From positions 1-64,000 of the forward strand of contig DUMC01000112.1 in assembly GCA_012840075.1 (NCBI GenBank): a stretch of 64,000 nt of DNA, written 5' to 3'. The notes below the pieces were generated by a model that was not told the origin of the DNA, made no database searches, and worked only from the letters and a program-made list of their open reading frames with translations. Position numbers and translations under genes: made by a program. Within the stretch, counting starts at the first letter, position 1. Every line of letters starts with the position of its first letter. The stretch comes from Clostridiaceae bacterium (GTDB taxonomy: Bacteria; Bacillota; Clostridia; Acetivibrionales; DUMC01). Below are positions 19,218 to 28,221 of the stretch, one piece after another.

Positions 19218-19329
19218 AGCGAATATTAAATCTTGAGTATACGGATAATAGCTATTTGGCTTTTAGCTGTTAGTTACTGAAATTTAACCTTGTTGAAATT
19301 TAAGAAAAATTAAACGGGAGGAGTTTATT

Positions 19330-19602
19330 GTGAAAAATATAACAGACAAGGAAATTATGAATGTATTGCTTGATCAGCATAAATTATGCGCAACCTCTTT
19401 GACAAACCTTATATTGGAGAGTTCTAATCAAAACTTAAGAAATGATGTTACTAATATACTGAATAAAACATTCCAACATCAAAAACAGATATTCGATATA
19501 ATGTCACAAAAAGGTTGGTATAAGACACAACAAGCCAGCCAGCAATTACTTTCCCAAGCACAACAGGAGTTAAGTCAAATACAGGTCGGTATGACAATGT
19601 AA
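19330..19602 (+). CDS. CotF-family spore coat protein
   Basis: A 90-residue protein with the CotF pattern ITDKEIMNVLLDQHKLCATSLTNLILESSNQNLRNDV...NKTFQHQKQIFDIMSQKGWY and a Gln-rich tail. CotF proteins are structural coat components made in the mother cell. GGGAGG precedes the GTG start. The neighbouring 69-residue relative and the Cys-rich mini-gene downstream suggest one small transcript ending at the terminator near 20000. Confidence 0.85.
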   Translation: MKNITDKEIMNVLLDQHKLCATSLTNLILESSNQNLRNDVTNILNKTFQHQKQIFDIMSQKGWYKTQQASQQLLSQAQQELSQIQVGMTM

Positions 19603-19725
19603 TATTGTACCGCCTGATTGCATGCATAATGCATGCATAAATTAACTTAATAATGCAAACTACTAATCTAAAATATAATAATAAATTTAGTTGGAAATAA
19701 ATTTAGTCGGAGGCTCACATGGCAT

Positions 19726-19887
19726 ATGAAATGTAAAGATTGCATTAATTTTAAAACATCCGGTAGGATGGAAATTGGTAATGAATTATCACCGTCAATA
19801 AATCAAATGAAGGGTGTATGTAGCGTTAATAATTCAAATTGCAAAGCACAAGATGAATGCAGATGCGGTGCATTTTCCCCGAAATAA
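19726..19887 (+). CDS. Cys-rich 53-residue protein (possible Fe-S binder)
   Basis: ATG 19726 to TAA 19885-19887 gives 53 residues with seven cysteines: CKDC near the start, then GVCSV, NCKAQDEC and CRCGAF before the end. The CxxC-x(n)-C spacing and the terminal GAFSPK resemble small high-potential Fe-S-like subunits such as the benzylsuccinate synthase small-subunit type, but I am not sure of that link. GGAGG at 19709-19713 is 12 bases from this ATG; a nearer ATG at 19719 encodes only five residues (MAYEM), a possible mini-leader. A strong terminator follows. Confidence 0.65.
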   Translation: MKCKDCINFKTSGRMEIGNELSPSINQMKGVCSVNNSNCKAQDECRCGAFSPK

Positions 19888-19976
19888 AAGCAAGGCTTTG
19901 TCCTGAATAAATTCAAATTTCTGTTTATAATTCAAAGTTCAATTTAGGTTGAAATGAATTCCGGTATTGCAATTTG

Positions 19977-20010
19977 GCAAGACTACGCAAAACGTAGTCT
20001 TGCTTTTTTA
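19977..20010 (+). terminator. Rho-independent terminator
   Basis: GCAAGACTACG pairs with CGTAGTCTTGC around CAAAA/AA-type loop, followed directly by T6. Ends the coat/Cys-rich gene unit. Confidence 0.93.
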
Positions 20011-20296
20011 TCGTATTTATTATGTTTTTTATTTTTATCGGTCATATTCACATGCAAGTTATTATATAAATAATAATATTGAGTTATATTGAATTTCATT
20101 GAATTATATCAGCACAGTAAAGCAAGTAAAGTATATTACAGATCTTTGAGATTGAGCACAAGAATAAAGGATAAAGAACATATTGGACTTCAAAATAAAG
20201 CATTAGACTGAAATAATAACGATAAAAAATATATAAGTAAAATATAGAGATATAGATAATAGATAATAAATAAAAGCAAATAAAACGGTGGTTTTT
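20011..20296. other. Intergenic region before dac gene
   Basis: AT-rich sequence with no gene, repeat array or clear RNA element seen. The promoter of the carboxypeptidase gene should lie here but no convincing boxes were found. Confidence 0.4.
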
Positions 20297-21622
20297 ATGA
20301 CAATTAAAAAGTACTTATGCTGTCTTGTTAGTTTATTATTATCGCTTGAAATTATTATGCTTTTAGCTTTAACAGCATATGTAGAAGTATATGCAGATGA
20401 AGAAGAATATGAACCCATACCTTTCGAAATTTTTGAAGTCGATGCTTTTAAGATTGAAGATTTTGAAGTTTTTGAAGCTGATGTTTTTGAAAGTGAAGAT
20501 GTTTTACCGTCATCATCACCATCAACAGAGCCATCAGCTGAGAAAGAGGCAACATCTCCAACATCACAGGTGGAAGTACCTGTTATAAACGCAGCAGCAG
20601 CAATTGTAATGGATATGGAATCGGGAAGAATACTTTATGAAAAGAATGCTTATAGAAGGATGCCTATAGCCAGTACTACTAAGATTATGACGGCAATTCT
20701 GGCAATTGAACTGGGTAATCTTGAAGACATAGTTACGGTGAGTAAAAGAGCCAGCAGCATAGGAGGATCTGTTATAAATTTAAGAACAGGGGAAGAAATT
20801 AAACTGAAAGATCTGCTTTATGGACTTATGTTGAGATCGGGCAATGATGCAGCTATAGCCATAGCGGAACATATAGGCGGATCGGTGGAAAATTTCGTAG
20901 AGATGATGAACTATAAAGCAAAATTGCTTGGGGCAAGGAATACAAATTTTGTAACTCCTCATGGATTGGATAGGGAAGGACATTATTCTACGGCATATGA
21001 TCTTGCAGTAATAACAAGATATGCCCTTCAAAATCCGGTGTTTTCCCAAATAGTCGGAACTAAAAATATTATTGCCGGTTCAAGAAATCTATATAACACC
21101 AATGAAATGCTGGATTTATATCCAGGGGCTGACGGAGTAAAGACTGGTTATACTGGTCAGGCAGGAAGGTGCCTTGTTACATCTGCCACAAGAAACGGGC
21201 AGAGATATATATCTGTGGTGCTTAACTGTCCTACCAGGGCTTTAAGAGCACAGAGCAGCAAAAAAATCCTCGATTATGCATTTAGTAATTATAAACCGTA
21301 TACATTGTTGAATGCCGGGGAGAAAATTGCTCGAGTATCTATAATCAAAGGTATTGAGGATATGGTTAGCGTTGAGGCGGTCAATGATATATTTATACCC
21401 TTATCAAAAGATGAATATGAAAGGATACAAAAAAAGGTGATCATACCGGAATATTTAGAAGCGCCTGTATATGCAGGTATTACAGTTGGCGAGGTTCAAT
21501 TCTTCCTTGATGGAAAATTGTTAGCCCACAGCGAGCTAAAAACCAGCGCTGATGTATATGTCAAAGATTATAAATACTATATAAAAATAATTATTGAAGA
21601 ATGGATGAATATGGTAAGATAA
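20297..21622 (+). CDS. Secreted serine-type D-Ala-D-Ala carboxypeptidase
   Basis: A 441-residue S11-family enzyme. After a signal peptide (to about residue 33) comes an unusual acidic stretch in which FE/FEV/FEA units recur, then a Ser/Pro linker, then the catalytic domain: SxxK in IASTTKIMTA, SGN in LRSGNDAAIAIAE, KTG in GVKTGYTGQAGRC, and the C-terminal PBP5-type beta domain. GTG 20288 is in frame, but GGTGG at 20287-20291 fits ATG 20297 better. It is a paralogue of the minus-strand gene at 6700-8253; DacF/DacB-type enzymes act on vegetative wall or spore cortex. Confidence 0.93.
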   Translation: MTIKKYLCCLVSLLLSLEIIMLLALTAYVEVYADEEEYEPIPFEIFEVDAFKIEDFEVFEADVFESEDVLPSSSPSTEPSAEKEATSPTSQVEVPVINAAAAIVMDMESGRILYEKNAYRRMPIASTTKIMTAILAIELGNLEDIVTVSKRASSIGGSVINLRTGEEIKLKDLLYGLMLRSGNDAAIAIAEHIGGSVENFVEMMNYKAKLLGARNTNFVTPHGLDREGHYSTAYDLAVITRYALQNPVFSQIVGTKNIIAGSRNLYNTNEMLDLYPGADGVKTGYTGQAGRCLVTSATRNGQRYISVVLNCPTRALRAQSSKKILDYAFSNYKPYTLLNAGEKIARVSIIKGIEDMVSVEAVNDIFIPLSKDEYERIQKKVIIPEYLEAPVYAGITVGEVQFFLDGKLLAHSELKTSADVYVKDYKYYIKIIIEEWMNMVR

Positions 21623-21649
21623 GACAATTCCTGAGTCTTGCAGCATAAT

Positions 21650-21691
21650 AGTGGATTTAATCATTTCAAATGGTTAAATCCACTGTTTTTT
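21650..21691 (+). terminator. Rho-independent terminator of the carboxypeptidase gene
   Basis: AGTGGATTTAA pairs with TTAAATCCACT, and the inner bases continue the stem with one G-U step, followed by GTTTTTT. Confidence 0.9.
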
Positions 21692-21744
21692 GTGATATAA
21701 TTCTCAATAATAAAAAATGTGATATAATTGTCAATAATAAAAAT
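21691..21744. repeat. Two-copy 27/28-bp tandem repeat
   Basis: TGTGATATAATT followed by N-TCAATAATAAAAA occurs twice in direct succession (from 21691 and from 21719), differing at one position plus one base of length. Each copy contains a TGATATAAT string that resembles an extended -10 box. Confidence 0.7.
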
Positions 21745-21922
21745 ATTTATTAAAGCTCAAATATTAAAATATTAAAACTAAATATGTAAACTGAGTATTT
21801 TTAGTCTAAATAGAAAGAAAATATTTAGACTAAATATTTGAACTAATAAATTTAAACTGGATATTAAAATTCAATGCTTAAGCTTAATTTAAACTTAATT
21901 TGAACTTAAATGGAGGTAGGGT

Positions 21923-24103
21923 TTGAAAACAGTAATAGTTGCGCTTAATTCAAAATATATTCATGGCTCGCTTGCTCCATGGTATTTGAAATATGCCTGC
22001 GGTGATGACTGTGGCCAGGTGAAAGTTCTTGAATACAACATAAACGATAATATTGAATGGATTTTAACTAAAATAGTTGCGGAAAAACCGGATGTGGCAG
22101 CTTTTTCTTGTTATATCTGGAATATAGAGATTATTTTCAAAATCATTAGTAACATAAAAAAGGTTTTGCCGAATGTGAAAATAGTACTTGGAGGGCCTGA
22201 GGTATCCTATACACCGGAAGAAATAATGAAAAGCAATTCTTATATCGATTTTATTATATGCGGTGAAGGCGAAGATAGTTTTAAAAAACTATTATCGGTG
22301 TTGAATGTTAAGTTGAGAGGGGATCTCAAATATCAAGAGTATCCTAAGCATTTGAGGAATATTGACTATAGAGTAAATTCTGATTATGAAGAAAATATTG
22401 AAGAGGCAAATATTAGAGATATTGACGGTCTATGTTATAGGGAAGGCGGAAAAATACATTATAACGGAAAATATTGCATAATTAAGGACCTTGGAGCATT
22501 ACCTTCTCCTTATACTAATGAAATGCTTTCATTAATGGGAAGCAATAAAATTATATATTATGAAGCTTCAAGGGGATGTCCTTTTTCATGCTCATATTGC
22601 ATATCTTCTACCTTTGAAGGTGTTCGTTATTTTCCAATGGAAAGAGTTAAAAGTGATTTGTTAAAGCTAATCAATGCCGGTGTAAAACAGGTAAAATTTG
22701 TTGATAGGACTTTCAATTGCAATAATAGAAGAGCCAAGGAAATAATAAGGTATGTAATTGAAAATAGTAAGAAAACAAATTTTCACTTTGAAGCAGCCGG
22801 TGATCTTTTTGATGATGAATTAATCCGGCTTTTGCTACGGGCTCCTGAAGGCATTATACAACTTGAGATCGGAGTACAATCTATAAATACGCAAACTCAT
22901 TCTGAAATAAGACGCAAAACGGATATAAACAAGTTGTTTGATAATGTAAGGAAACTAAGGTCAAAGGATAATATTCATATACATCTTGACTTGATTGCAG
23001 GACTTCCTTTTGAAGATTATTCTTCTTTCAAACAATCATTTGATGCCGTTTATAGTCTTGAGCCTCATTATTTCCAACTGGGATTTCTTAAACTGCTTAA
23101 AGGTTCTTATATAAGAACAGAGGAACAGGTTAAAAAACATCAGTACGAATTCAGAGAATATCCTCCTTACGAGGTTTTGTGCAATAAATACATTAGTTTT
23201 TCCGAAATAGCTGAATTGAAAGGAATTGAAGAAGTTTTAGAAAGGTATTATAACTCAGGAAGGTTCGAGAACACACTAAGATTTATTATTAACTGTTTTT
23301 ACAGCTCTCCATTCGAGTTTTATAAAGAACTATATCTATATAATTTGGAACACGGCTATTTGGACAAGTCCATATCAGCCCGGGATCAATATACGGTATT
23401 TGTGGAGTTTGTTGAATATTTAGCGGATAAGTTGAGTTTAAAGGAATCTGTAGGAGAATCATTGAAGAATGTTATTAATGATCTGCTGAAATTTGATTTT
23501 ATGTTAACGAATAATACGGGCAAGTTGCCTGAAAGAATTAACAGGGTAACAGTACCGGGCTTTAAGGATTGGTGCAGGGATTTTCTTAAAGATGAAAGCC
23601 ATGTAAGACAGTATTTGCCGGACTTTGTCGAGATGTCTCCCGGTCAAATATTGAACAAGGTCAAATTTGAAATTTTTGATTATGATGTTGCTGCTTTAAG
23701 TGATAAAATGCGTTTAAGTGACAAATTGCAAAGTTCGGGCAGTGTGTCAATTATTGATGATGACAAACTGGATGATAATGGAAAATTGGATAATTATAAC
23801 AAATCAGATAATATTGGCAAATCATATGATAGTGACAAGTCATATGATAACAGTAAATCATATGATAGTTGCAGATCAGCTGACAGTGACAAATTAGATA
23901 CCAGTAATAAACCAGGTGCTGATTGCAATTCAGATTACAGCTTGAATTCAGATTACAATTTGAATATTGAATCAGGAACAACTGCTGATAACTTAATGTT
24001 GCCTGAACAAAGGAGAGTTATTATTTTATTTGATTATTCAAATCAGCATAAAGTGACAGGCAGGTACAGGTACGAAGTCCTGAAATTGAAAAATTTTCTA
24101 TAA
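21923..24103 (+). CDS. B12-binding-domain radical SAM protein (DUF4080 type) with low-complexity insert
   Basis: A 726-residue protein: N-terminal cobalamin-binding-like Rossmann domain (residues about 1-130; VALNSKYIHGSLAPWYLKYA, VLGGPEVSY, ICGEGEDSF), radical SAM core with the cluster motif CPFSCSYC (Cys219, 223, 226), and a C-terminal DUF4080-like region. Such proteins cleave SAM to a radical; substrate is unknown. Residues about 608-690 form an Asp/Ser/Lys/Asn repeat (SYDSDK, SYDNSK, SYDSCR units) inserted before the last 35 residues (RRVIILFDYSNQHKVTGRYRYEV). The TTG start has GGAGGTAGGG upstream. It appears monocistronic. Confidence 0.9.
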   Translation: MKTVIVALNSKYIHGSLAPWYLKYACGDDCGQVKVLEYNINDNIEWILTKIVAEKPDVAAFSCYIWNIEIIFKIISNIKKVLPNVKIVLGGPEVSYTPEEIMKSNSYIDFIICGEGEDSFKKLLSVLNVKLRGDLKYQEYPKHLRNIDYRVNSDYEENIEEANIRDIDGLCYREGGKIHYNGKYCIIKDLGALPSPYTNEMLSLMGSNKIIYYEASRGCPFSCSYCISSTFEGVRYFPMERVKSDLLKLINAGVKQVKFVDRTFNCNNRRAKEIIRYVIENSKKTNFHFEAAGDLFDDELIRLLLRAPEGIIQLEIGVQSINTQTHSEIRRKTDINKLFDNVRKLRSKDNIHIHLDLIAGLPFEDYSSFKQSFDAVYSLEPHYFQLGFLKLLKGSYIRTEEQVKKHQYEFREYPPYEVLCNKYISFSEIAELKGIEEVLERYYNSGRFENTLRFIINCFYSSPFEFYKELYLYNLEHGYLDKSISARDQYTVFVEFVEYLADKLSLKESVGESLKNVINDLLKFDFMLTNNTGKLPERINRVTVPGFKDWCRDFLKDESHVRQYLPDFVEMSPGQILNKVKFEIFDYDVAALSDKMRLSDKLQSSGSVSIIDDDKLDDNGKLDNYNKSDNIGKSYDSDKSYDNSKSYDSCRSADSDKLDTSNKPGADCNSDYSLNSDYNLNIESGTTADNLMLPEQRRVIILFDYSNQHKVTGRYRYEVLKLKNFL

Positions 24104-24750
24104 ATTTATAGAAAACTCTTGAAATATTTTCCTAATAGGTGTATTATATCTATATAATCCACAAATTAACATATAATAAAAATAAAACCATATATGGATA
24201 TTAATGCTTTTAAATACGTGATTAACTACACAATAGTGAAAACATAACTGAGTAAGTGATGAATATATTGCTAGGCAGGTGACTAATGTATTGCTGAGCA
24301 AGTGACGAATGTATTACTGGACAAGCGACAAATATATTGCTGAGCGAGCAACAAATATTTTGCTGTGTGAAGAAAAAATATTGTGCAAAGGAAAAATATT
24401 TTGTTAAGTAAAAGATCAATATTATGCCATATTATGCTGTGCTATAAATTAAGTGGTCGTCTAAGAAACATTCAAGATCCAAGAAATGAAGCGGTTTGAA
24501 TGGGAGTAAATTTATTCGGACGAAGGATGCGATGACTTAGATAGGGGATGTGATAACTTGAATGGAGAAATTAACGGCTTGAATGGAGAAATCAGGAGAA
24601 ATCAAGAGCTTGGACGAAGCATATTAAGACTGGGATATGAGGGTGAGATTATTTGAAATAGGAAGGTGTTTACCTGAAATTGGAAATGATATAGCTTGAA
24701 CATTGGATGAATTTACTTAGACAAGTGATGGAATGTTGAAAAAGGGGTGA
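24104..24750. other. 647-base gene-free region with tandem repeats
   Basis: No credible gene on either strand; the minus-strand frames here are low-complexity. It holds the 23-bp repeat described separately and, near 24550-24610, repeated TTGAATGGAGAAAT strings. A -10-like TATATAAT lies near 24155 but has no convincing partner. Confidence 0.55.
24250..24364. repeat. 23-bp tandem repeat, five copies
   Basis: Five consecutive 23-bp units (24250, 24273, 24296, 24319, 24342) share the form GAGCAAGTGACGAATRTATTGCT with a few substitutions each; two more decayed units may follow to about 24405. Unit length is not a multiple of three, so it is not a coding repeat. Confidence 0.85.
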
Positions 24751-25446
24751 ATGTTGAAAATGGAGAAAGAAACGGAGAAAAACGATATAGAAGCTACAAT
24801 GAAAGATAACATGAAAGCTGTAAGGAAAAACAGCGTAAAAGGGAGTTTTACATTGGAAGCAGCTATTATTTTCCCATTAGTATTAATTATAATTGCTGGT
24901 ATATTTTATGTTACATACTTGCTTTATATTAAAACCGTTATCCAGTCTGTGGTTGATCTGTCAGTTAGAAGAGGAATAAAAGTATGGGACAATTTGTACA
25001 AAGAAGTAAGTACAGGCAAAATTCAAAAAATCAATAGCGATTTATATTGGGATATTTTTGATATAAATAGAGAAAAGAAAGAAGATAGGCTCAAGACTTG
25101 GCTTAAATCCGTTTTTGACAAGCAAAAGTTGCTGCATGATATAGACATGGATATTAACGTTTGGTTGAGAAATTGCTTGTTATACAAGCAGCTTAATTCG
25201 GAGGTTATAGCTTATTACAAGACTCCGATAAGTAGCAGCGTAAAGGAATATCTTGAGATCAGTGGTAATTCAAAGGCTATACTGAATCATCCTCCTGATT
25301 TTATTAGAAATATTGATTTCATTGTAGAATTGGAAATAGCACTGGAGCAGAAGTACAAAAGCTTTGGAGAGTTCATGGACAGGATAAGAAGGGTTATGGA
25401 AGAGATTACACAACAAATTGAAAGATTTGGTGTGCATGATGAGTAG
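24751..25446 (+). CDS. TadE-like pseudopilin
   Basis: A 231-residue protein with a basic leader ending in KGSFTLEAAIIFPLVLIIIAG: a prepilin-peptidase-type cleavage context with Glu five residues into the hydrophobic helix, as in TadE/TadF minor pseudopilins. The rest is a soluble helical domain. AAAGGGGTGA precedes the ATG. It overlaps the next gene by about 11 bases and forms a three-gene set with two further proteins of the same layout. A role in a Tad-like surface filament is inferred; no Tad ATPase or membrane platform is in the window. Confidence 0.75.
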   Translation: MLKMEKETEKNDIEATMKDNMKAVRKNSVKGSFTLEAAIIFPLVLIIIAGIFYVTYLLYIKTVIQSVVDLSVRRGIKVWDNLYKEVSTGKIQKINSDLYWDIFDINREKKEDRLKTWLKSVFDKQKLLHDIDMDINVWLRNCLLYKQLNSEVIAYYKTPISSSVKEYLEISGNSKAILNHPPDFIRNIDFIVELEIALEQKYKSFGEFMDRIRRVMEEITQQIERFGVHDE

Positions 25447-28099
25447 ATATTTAAATAAACCCATGAGAATCGGATGCCTAAAAGAATGCCTAAATGGGGC
25501 ATATAAAAGAAAAAGTAATGGTTTTAACAATGAAATAAATTACTTTAACAATGAAAAAGGTCAGACTGTAATATTTCTAACAATTGTTTTTATTGGAATT
25601 CTTTTCTTTTGCGGTATATTAATTGACGGAGTGAGAATGATTTCGGGTAAAGTAAATGCAGTTAGGGCTCTTGAAGATGCTTGTATATCGGCATTGGCAC
25701 TATATGACAGTCAGCTGAAAAATGAATACGGAATTTTTGCATTATCCGAAAGTAATGAAGAGGAATTGAAAAAAACTATAGAAACATATCTCAGTGAAAA
25801 TTTAAACATCAATAATGATTTTATAGATTCGGGCAAATCAAATGACGATTTTGAATGCTTTTTAGACCTTTATGACTTTAGGATCGAAGAACTGAGTGTA
25901 ACTCCTTTTTTTAACTTAACAAATAATTCGGCAGTAAGAAAACAAATATTGGAACAAATGAAATATAGGGCACCAAAGGAAATTGGAGAGAATATACTCA
26001 AGAAATTTAATGTGATTAAAGATATCGGAAAAATGGCATCATTATATGAAAAAAAGACAGGATTGGAGAAGGAACTCAGTGATTTGGATAATCTTCAGAG
26101 GGAAGTGAAGAAAAATATCAGCGGGACTCTAGGAGATGGCGTCTTTGAGGAAGAATATGTTGAAAAATTTAATTTGAACGGTGTTAGAGACAGACTGGTT
26201 GATAATTACATAAATTTATTAGAAGAGCAAAATCGCATATTTTCTTACTTAAATGAAAAAAGGAAACTTTTAGAGCATCTTTATGGCTTAAAGGGGAAAG
26301 GTGGCATAAAAGGAGATGGCCGGCAAGACAATGAACAAGAGGGCGATGAACAAGAAAATAATGAAAGTAATATAAGGAATGAAAACTATTCTGAAGATGC
26401 TGAGTTAACGAATTTGGATGATGCTGATTTAACTAAGAGAATACGGAAGGCAGAAGATGAATATCTGGATGCCGTAAGTCAGTTGGAAGACATTAAAGTG
26501 CGCATTTCAAATACATTTGACCAATTATACAATGAACATACGGAAAAATTTATAGGAATTAATGAAAAAACAATAGCAAATATTAGAAAATTGATGGAGG
26601 CTAGGGAAAAACTAAATATAAATATTGATGAATTTATTGGAACAGTCACTTCAAATTTTGGCAAGGATAAGGAAGAAGATGAAACCGATGAGAGTGAAAA
26701 TGACGATGAAAACAATGTTTGTAAAGAATTCAAGGATGTAATTCTTGAAGATTTGAGCAACTTTAAGACATTGATTCCTGATTATGAAAAAGGTATAAGT
26801 ATGATAAACATTTTAGAAAATAACATCCAAGCATTAAGGTCTTCAATGGATACTCTTGAAGATATACAACGTAGGATCATGAATGAAGAAATGTCAAGTA
26901 GCAGCCTCAGCCTGGTTATAGATGAGATAAGGAAAGCAGCGGAAGAAATAAATGCCCGTTACAAAACAATAGAATTTAATTATCAAATGGTGGGAAGAAA
27001 CGAGAATAATGAGAATAAGGAGAATAATGATAATAAGGAGGATAATGAGAATAAAGAAAATAAGAAAGATCCACGAAAAGGTGTAAAAGATAATGTAAAA
27101 AATGCATTAAAAGAATTAATACTAAAAGGATTAAACATTCAGAAAAAAGAAATTGATTTTGATGAGCTGCCATCAAGAAAAAAGGTTAATGAGCCTGTAT
27201 TCAGCGACAACATAGAGCAAATAGGACAAGAAGAAACAAACGGAGAATCTACGGATACTGCTTGGCAATTGTACACCGGTGAATTCCATGAAATAGCTGA
27301 AGATATAGATTTGACCGATATTAATGGAGTGTTTACAAATAGAGTTTTTGATTTTATAGCTAATGCAGCTAAAGCAATTGGTAGTAGTTTATTGGACATC
27401 AGGGATGAATTATATATAAATCAGTATGTTATAAGTGTTTTTAAAAATAAAGTTAATAATGAGAGTAATATTAATGAGGACAATATTAACGAGAACAATG
27501 ATAACGAGTATAACGATTATAACATCTGCTTTCAGGCTGAGGTTGAATATATTTTACATGGGGATGAGTTGGAACAAATTAATGTGGCTAAAACAGCGGG
27601 ACAAATTGCTTTGTTAAGATTTGGAATAAATACCTTACAAATTTATATGGATCCGGTAAAACGCAAAGAAGCATATTCACTGGCAACAGCTATAGCAAGT
27701 TGGTGGACGGGTGGTGCAGGAATACCTATTATTGCAAATTTAATTATTTGCACTTGGGGGATAGCGGACGGAATAAATGATTTAAAACTTCTTATGGACG
27801 GAAAAGCAGTACCTTTATTGAAAAAATCTCAAATAGAGTTTACGTATGAGGATTACCTATTATTCTTACTGATGTTAGAAGACAGGGAGAAAAAGCTTGA
27901 TAGAATAGAAGATTTAATTGAGCTTAATATGAGAAAAAACAAAAAGGATTTTAAAATGGGTAATACACACTCCGCTATAAGAGTAGAAGCTGAGATTTCC
28001 ATGAAATATTTTTTTGTCACAAAGAATTTCATGCCGGCAATACTAAAAACTCCTGACGGAAGGCATAGGATAAAAGTAGTTTTATATGAAGAATATTGA
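25436..28099 (+). CDS. Large TadG-like (DUF5702-type) protein
   Basis: About 887 residues. Near the N terminus, NEKGQTVIFLTIVFIGILFFCG is a pilin-like hydrophobic segment, followed by ALEDACISALALYDSQLKNEYGIFALS, the pattern of TadG/DUF5702 proteins. The middle is mostly helical/coiled coil with several Asn/Glu/Asp-rich low-complexity stretches (for example ENNDNKEDNENK-type), and the C-terminal third has a hydrophobic segment near residues 750-790 and ends GRHRIKVVLYEEY. The frame opens at TTG 25418; ATG 25436 overlaps the upstream stop and suggests translational coupling. No enzyme motif seen. Confidence 0.72.
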   Translation: MMSRYLNKPMRIGCLKECLNGAYKRKSNGFNNEINYFNNEKGQTVIFLTIVFIGILFFCGILIDGVRMISGKVNAVRALEDACISALALYDSQLKNEYGIFALSESNEEELKKTIETYLSENLNINNDFIDSGKSNDDFECFLDLYDFRIEELSVTPFFNLTNNSAVRKQILEQMKYRAPKEIGENILKKFNVIKDIGKMASLYEKKTGLEKELSDLDNLQREVKKNISGTLGDGVFEEEYVEKFNLNGVRDRLVDNYINLLEEQNRIFSYLNEKRKLLEHLYGLKGKGGIKGDGRQDNEQEGDEQENNESNIRNENYSEDAELTNLDDADLTKRIRKAEDEYLDAVSQLEDIKVRISNTFDQLYNEHTEKFIGINEKTIANIRKLMEAREKLNINIDEFIGTVTSNFGKDKEEDETDESENDDENNVCKEFKDVILEDLSNFKTLIPDYEKGISMINILENNIQALRSSMDTLEDIQRRIMNEEMSSSSLSLVIDEIRKAAEEINARYKTIEFNYQMVGRNENNENKENNDNKEDNENKENKKDPRKGVKDNVKNALKELILKGLNIQKKEIDFDELPSRKKVNEPVFSDNIEQIGQEETNGESTDTAWQLYTGEFHEIAEDIDLTDINGVFTNRVFDFIANAAKAIGSSLLDIRDELYINQYVISVFKNKVNNESNINEDNINENNDNEYNDYNICFQAEVEYILHGDELEQINVAKTAGQIALLRFGINTLQIYMDPVKRKEAYSLATAIASWWTGGAGIPIIANLIICTWGIADGINDLKLLMDGKAVPLLKKSQIEFTYEDYLLFLLMLEDREKKLDRIEDLIELNMRKNKKDFKMGNTHSAIRVEAEISMKYFFVTKNFMPAILKTPDGRHRIKVVLYEEY

Positions 28100-28221
28100 C
28101 AAAGAATATCGACAAGAAATATTAACAAAAGTATTGACAAAAAATGTAAATATTAACGAAGATATTAACAAAAAATGTAAAATAAATTGCTATGCTAATG
28201 ATTTTAACAGGAGAGAATAAT

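Noticed and set aside
24250-24364. 23-bp repeats as CRISPR or coding repeat
   Set aside because: No spacers between units and the length is not a multiple of three; the minus-strand frame across it is low-complexity without a ribosome site.
25270-25530. Minus-strand frames overlapping the pseudopilin genes
   Set aside because: They are shadows of plus-strand coding sequence with no ribosome sites or family resemblance.
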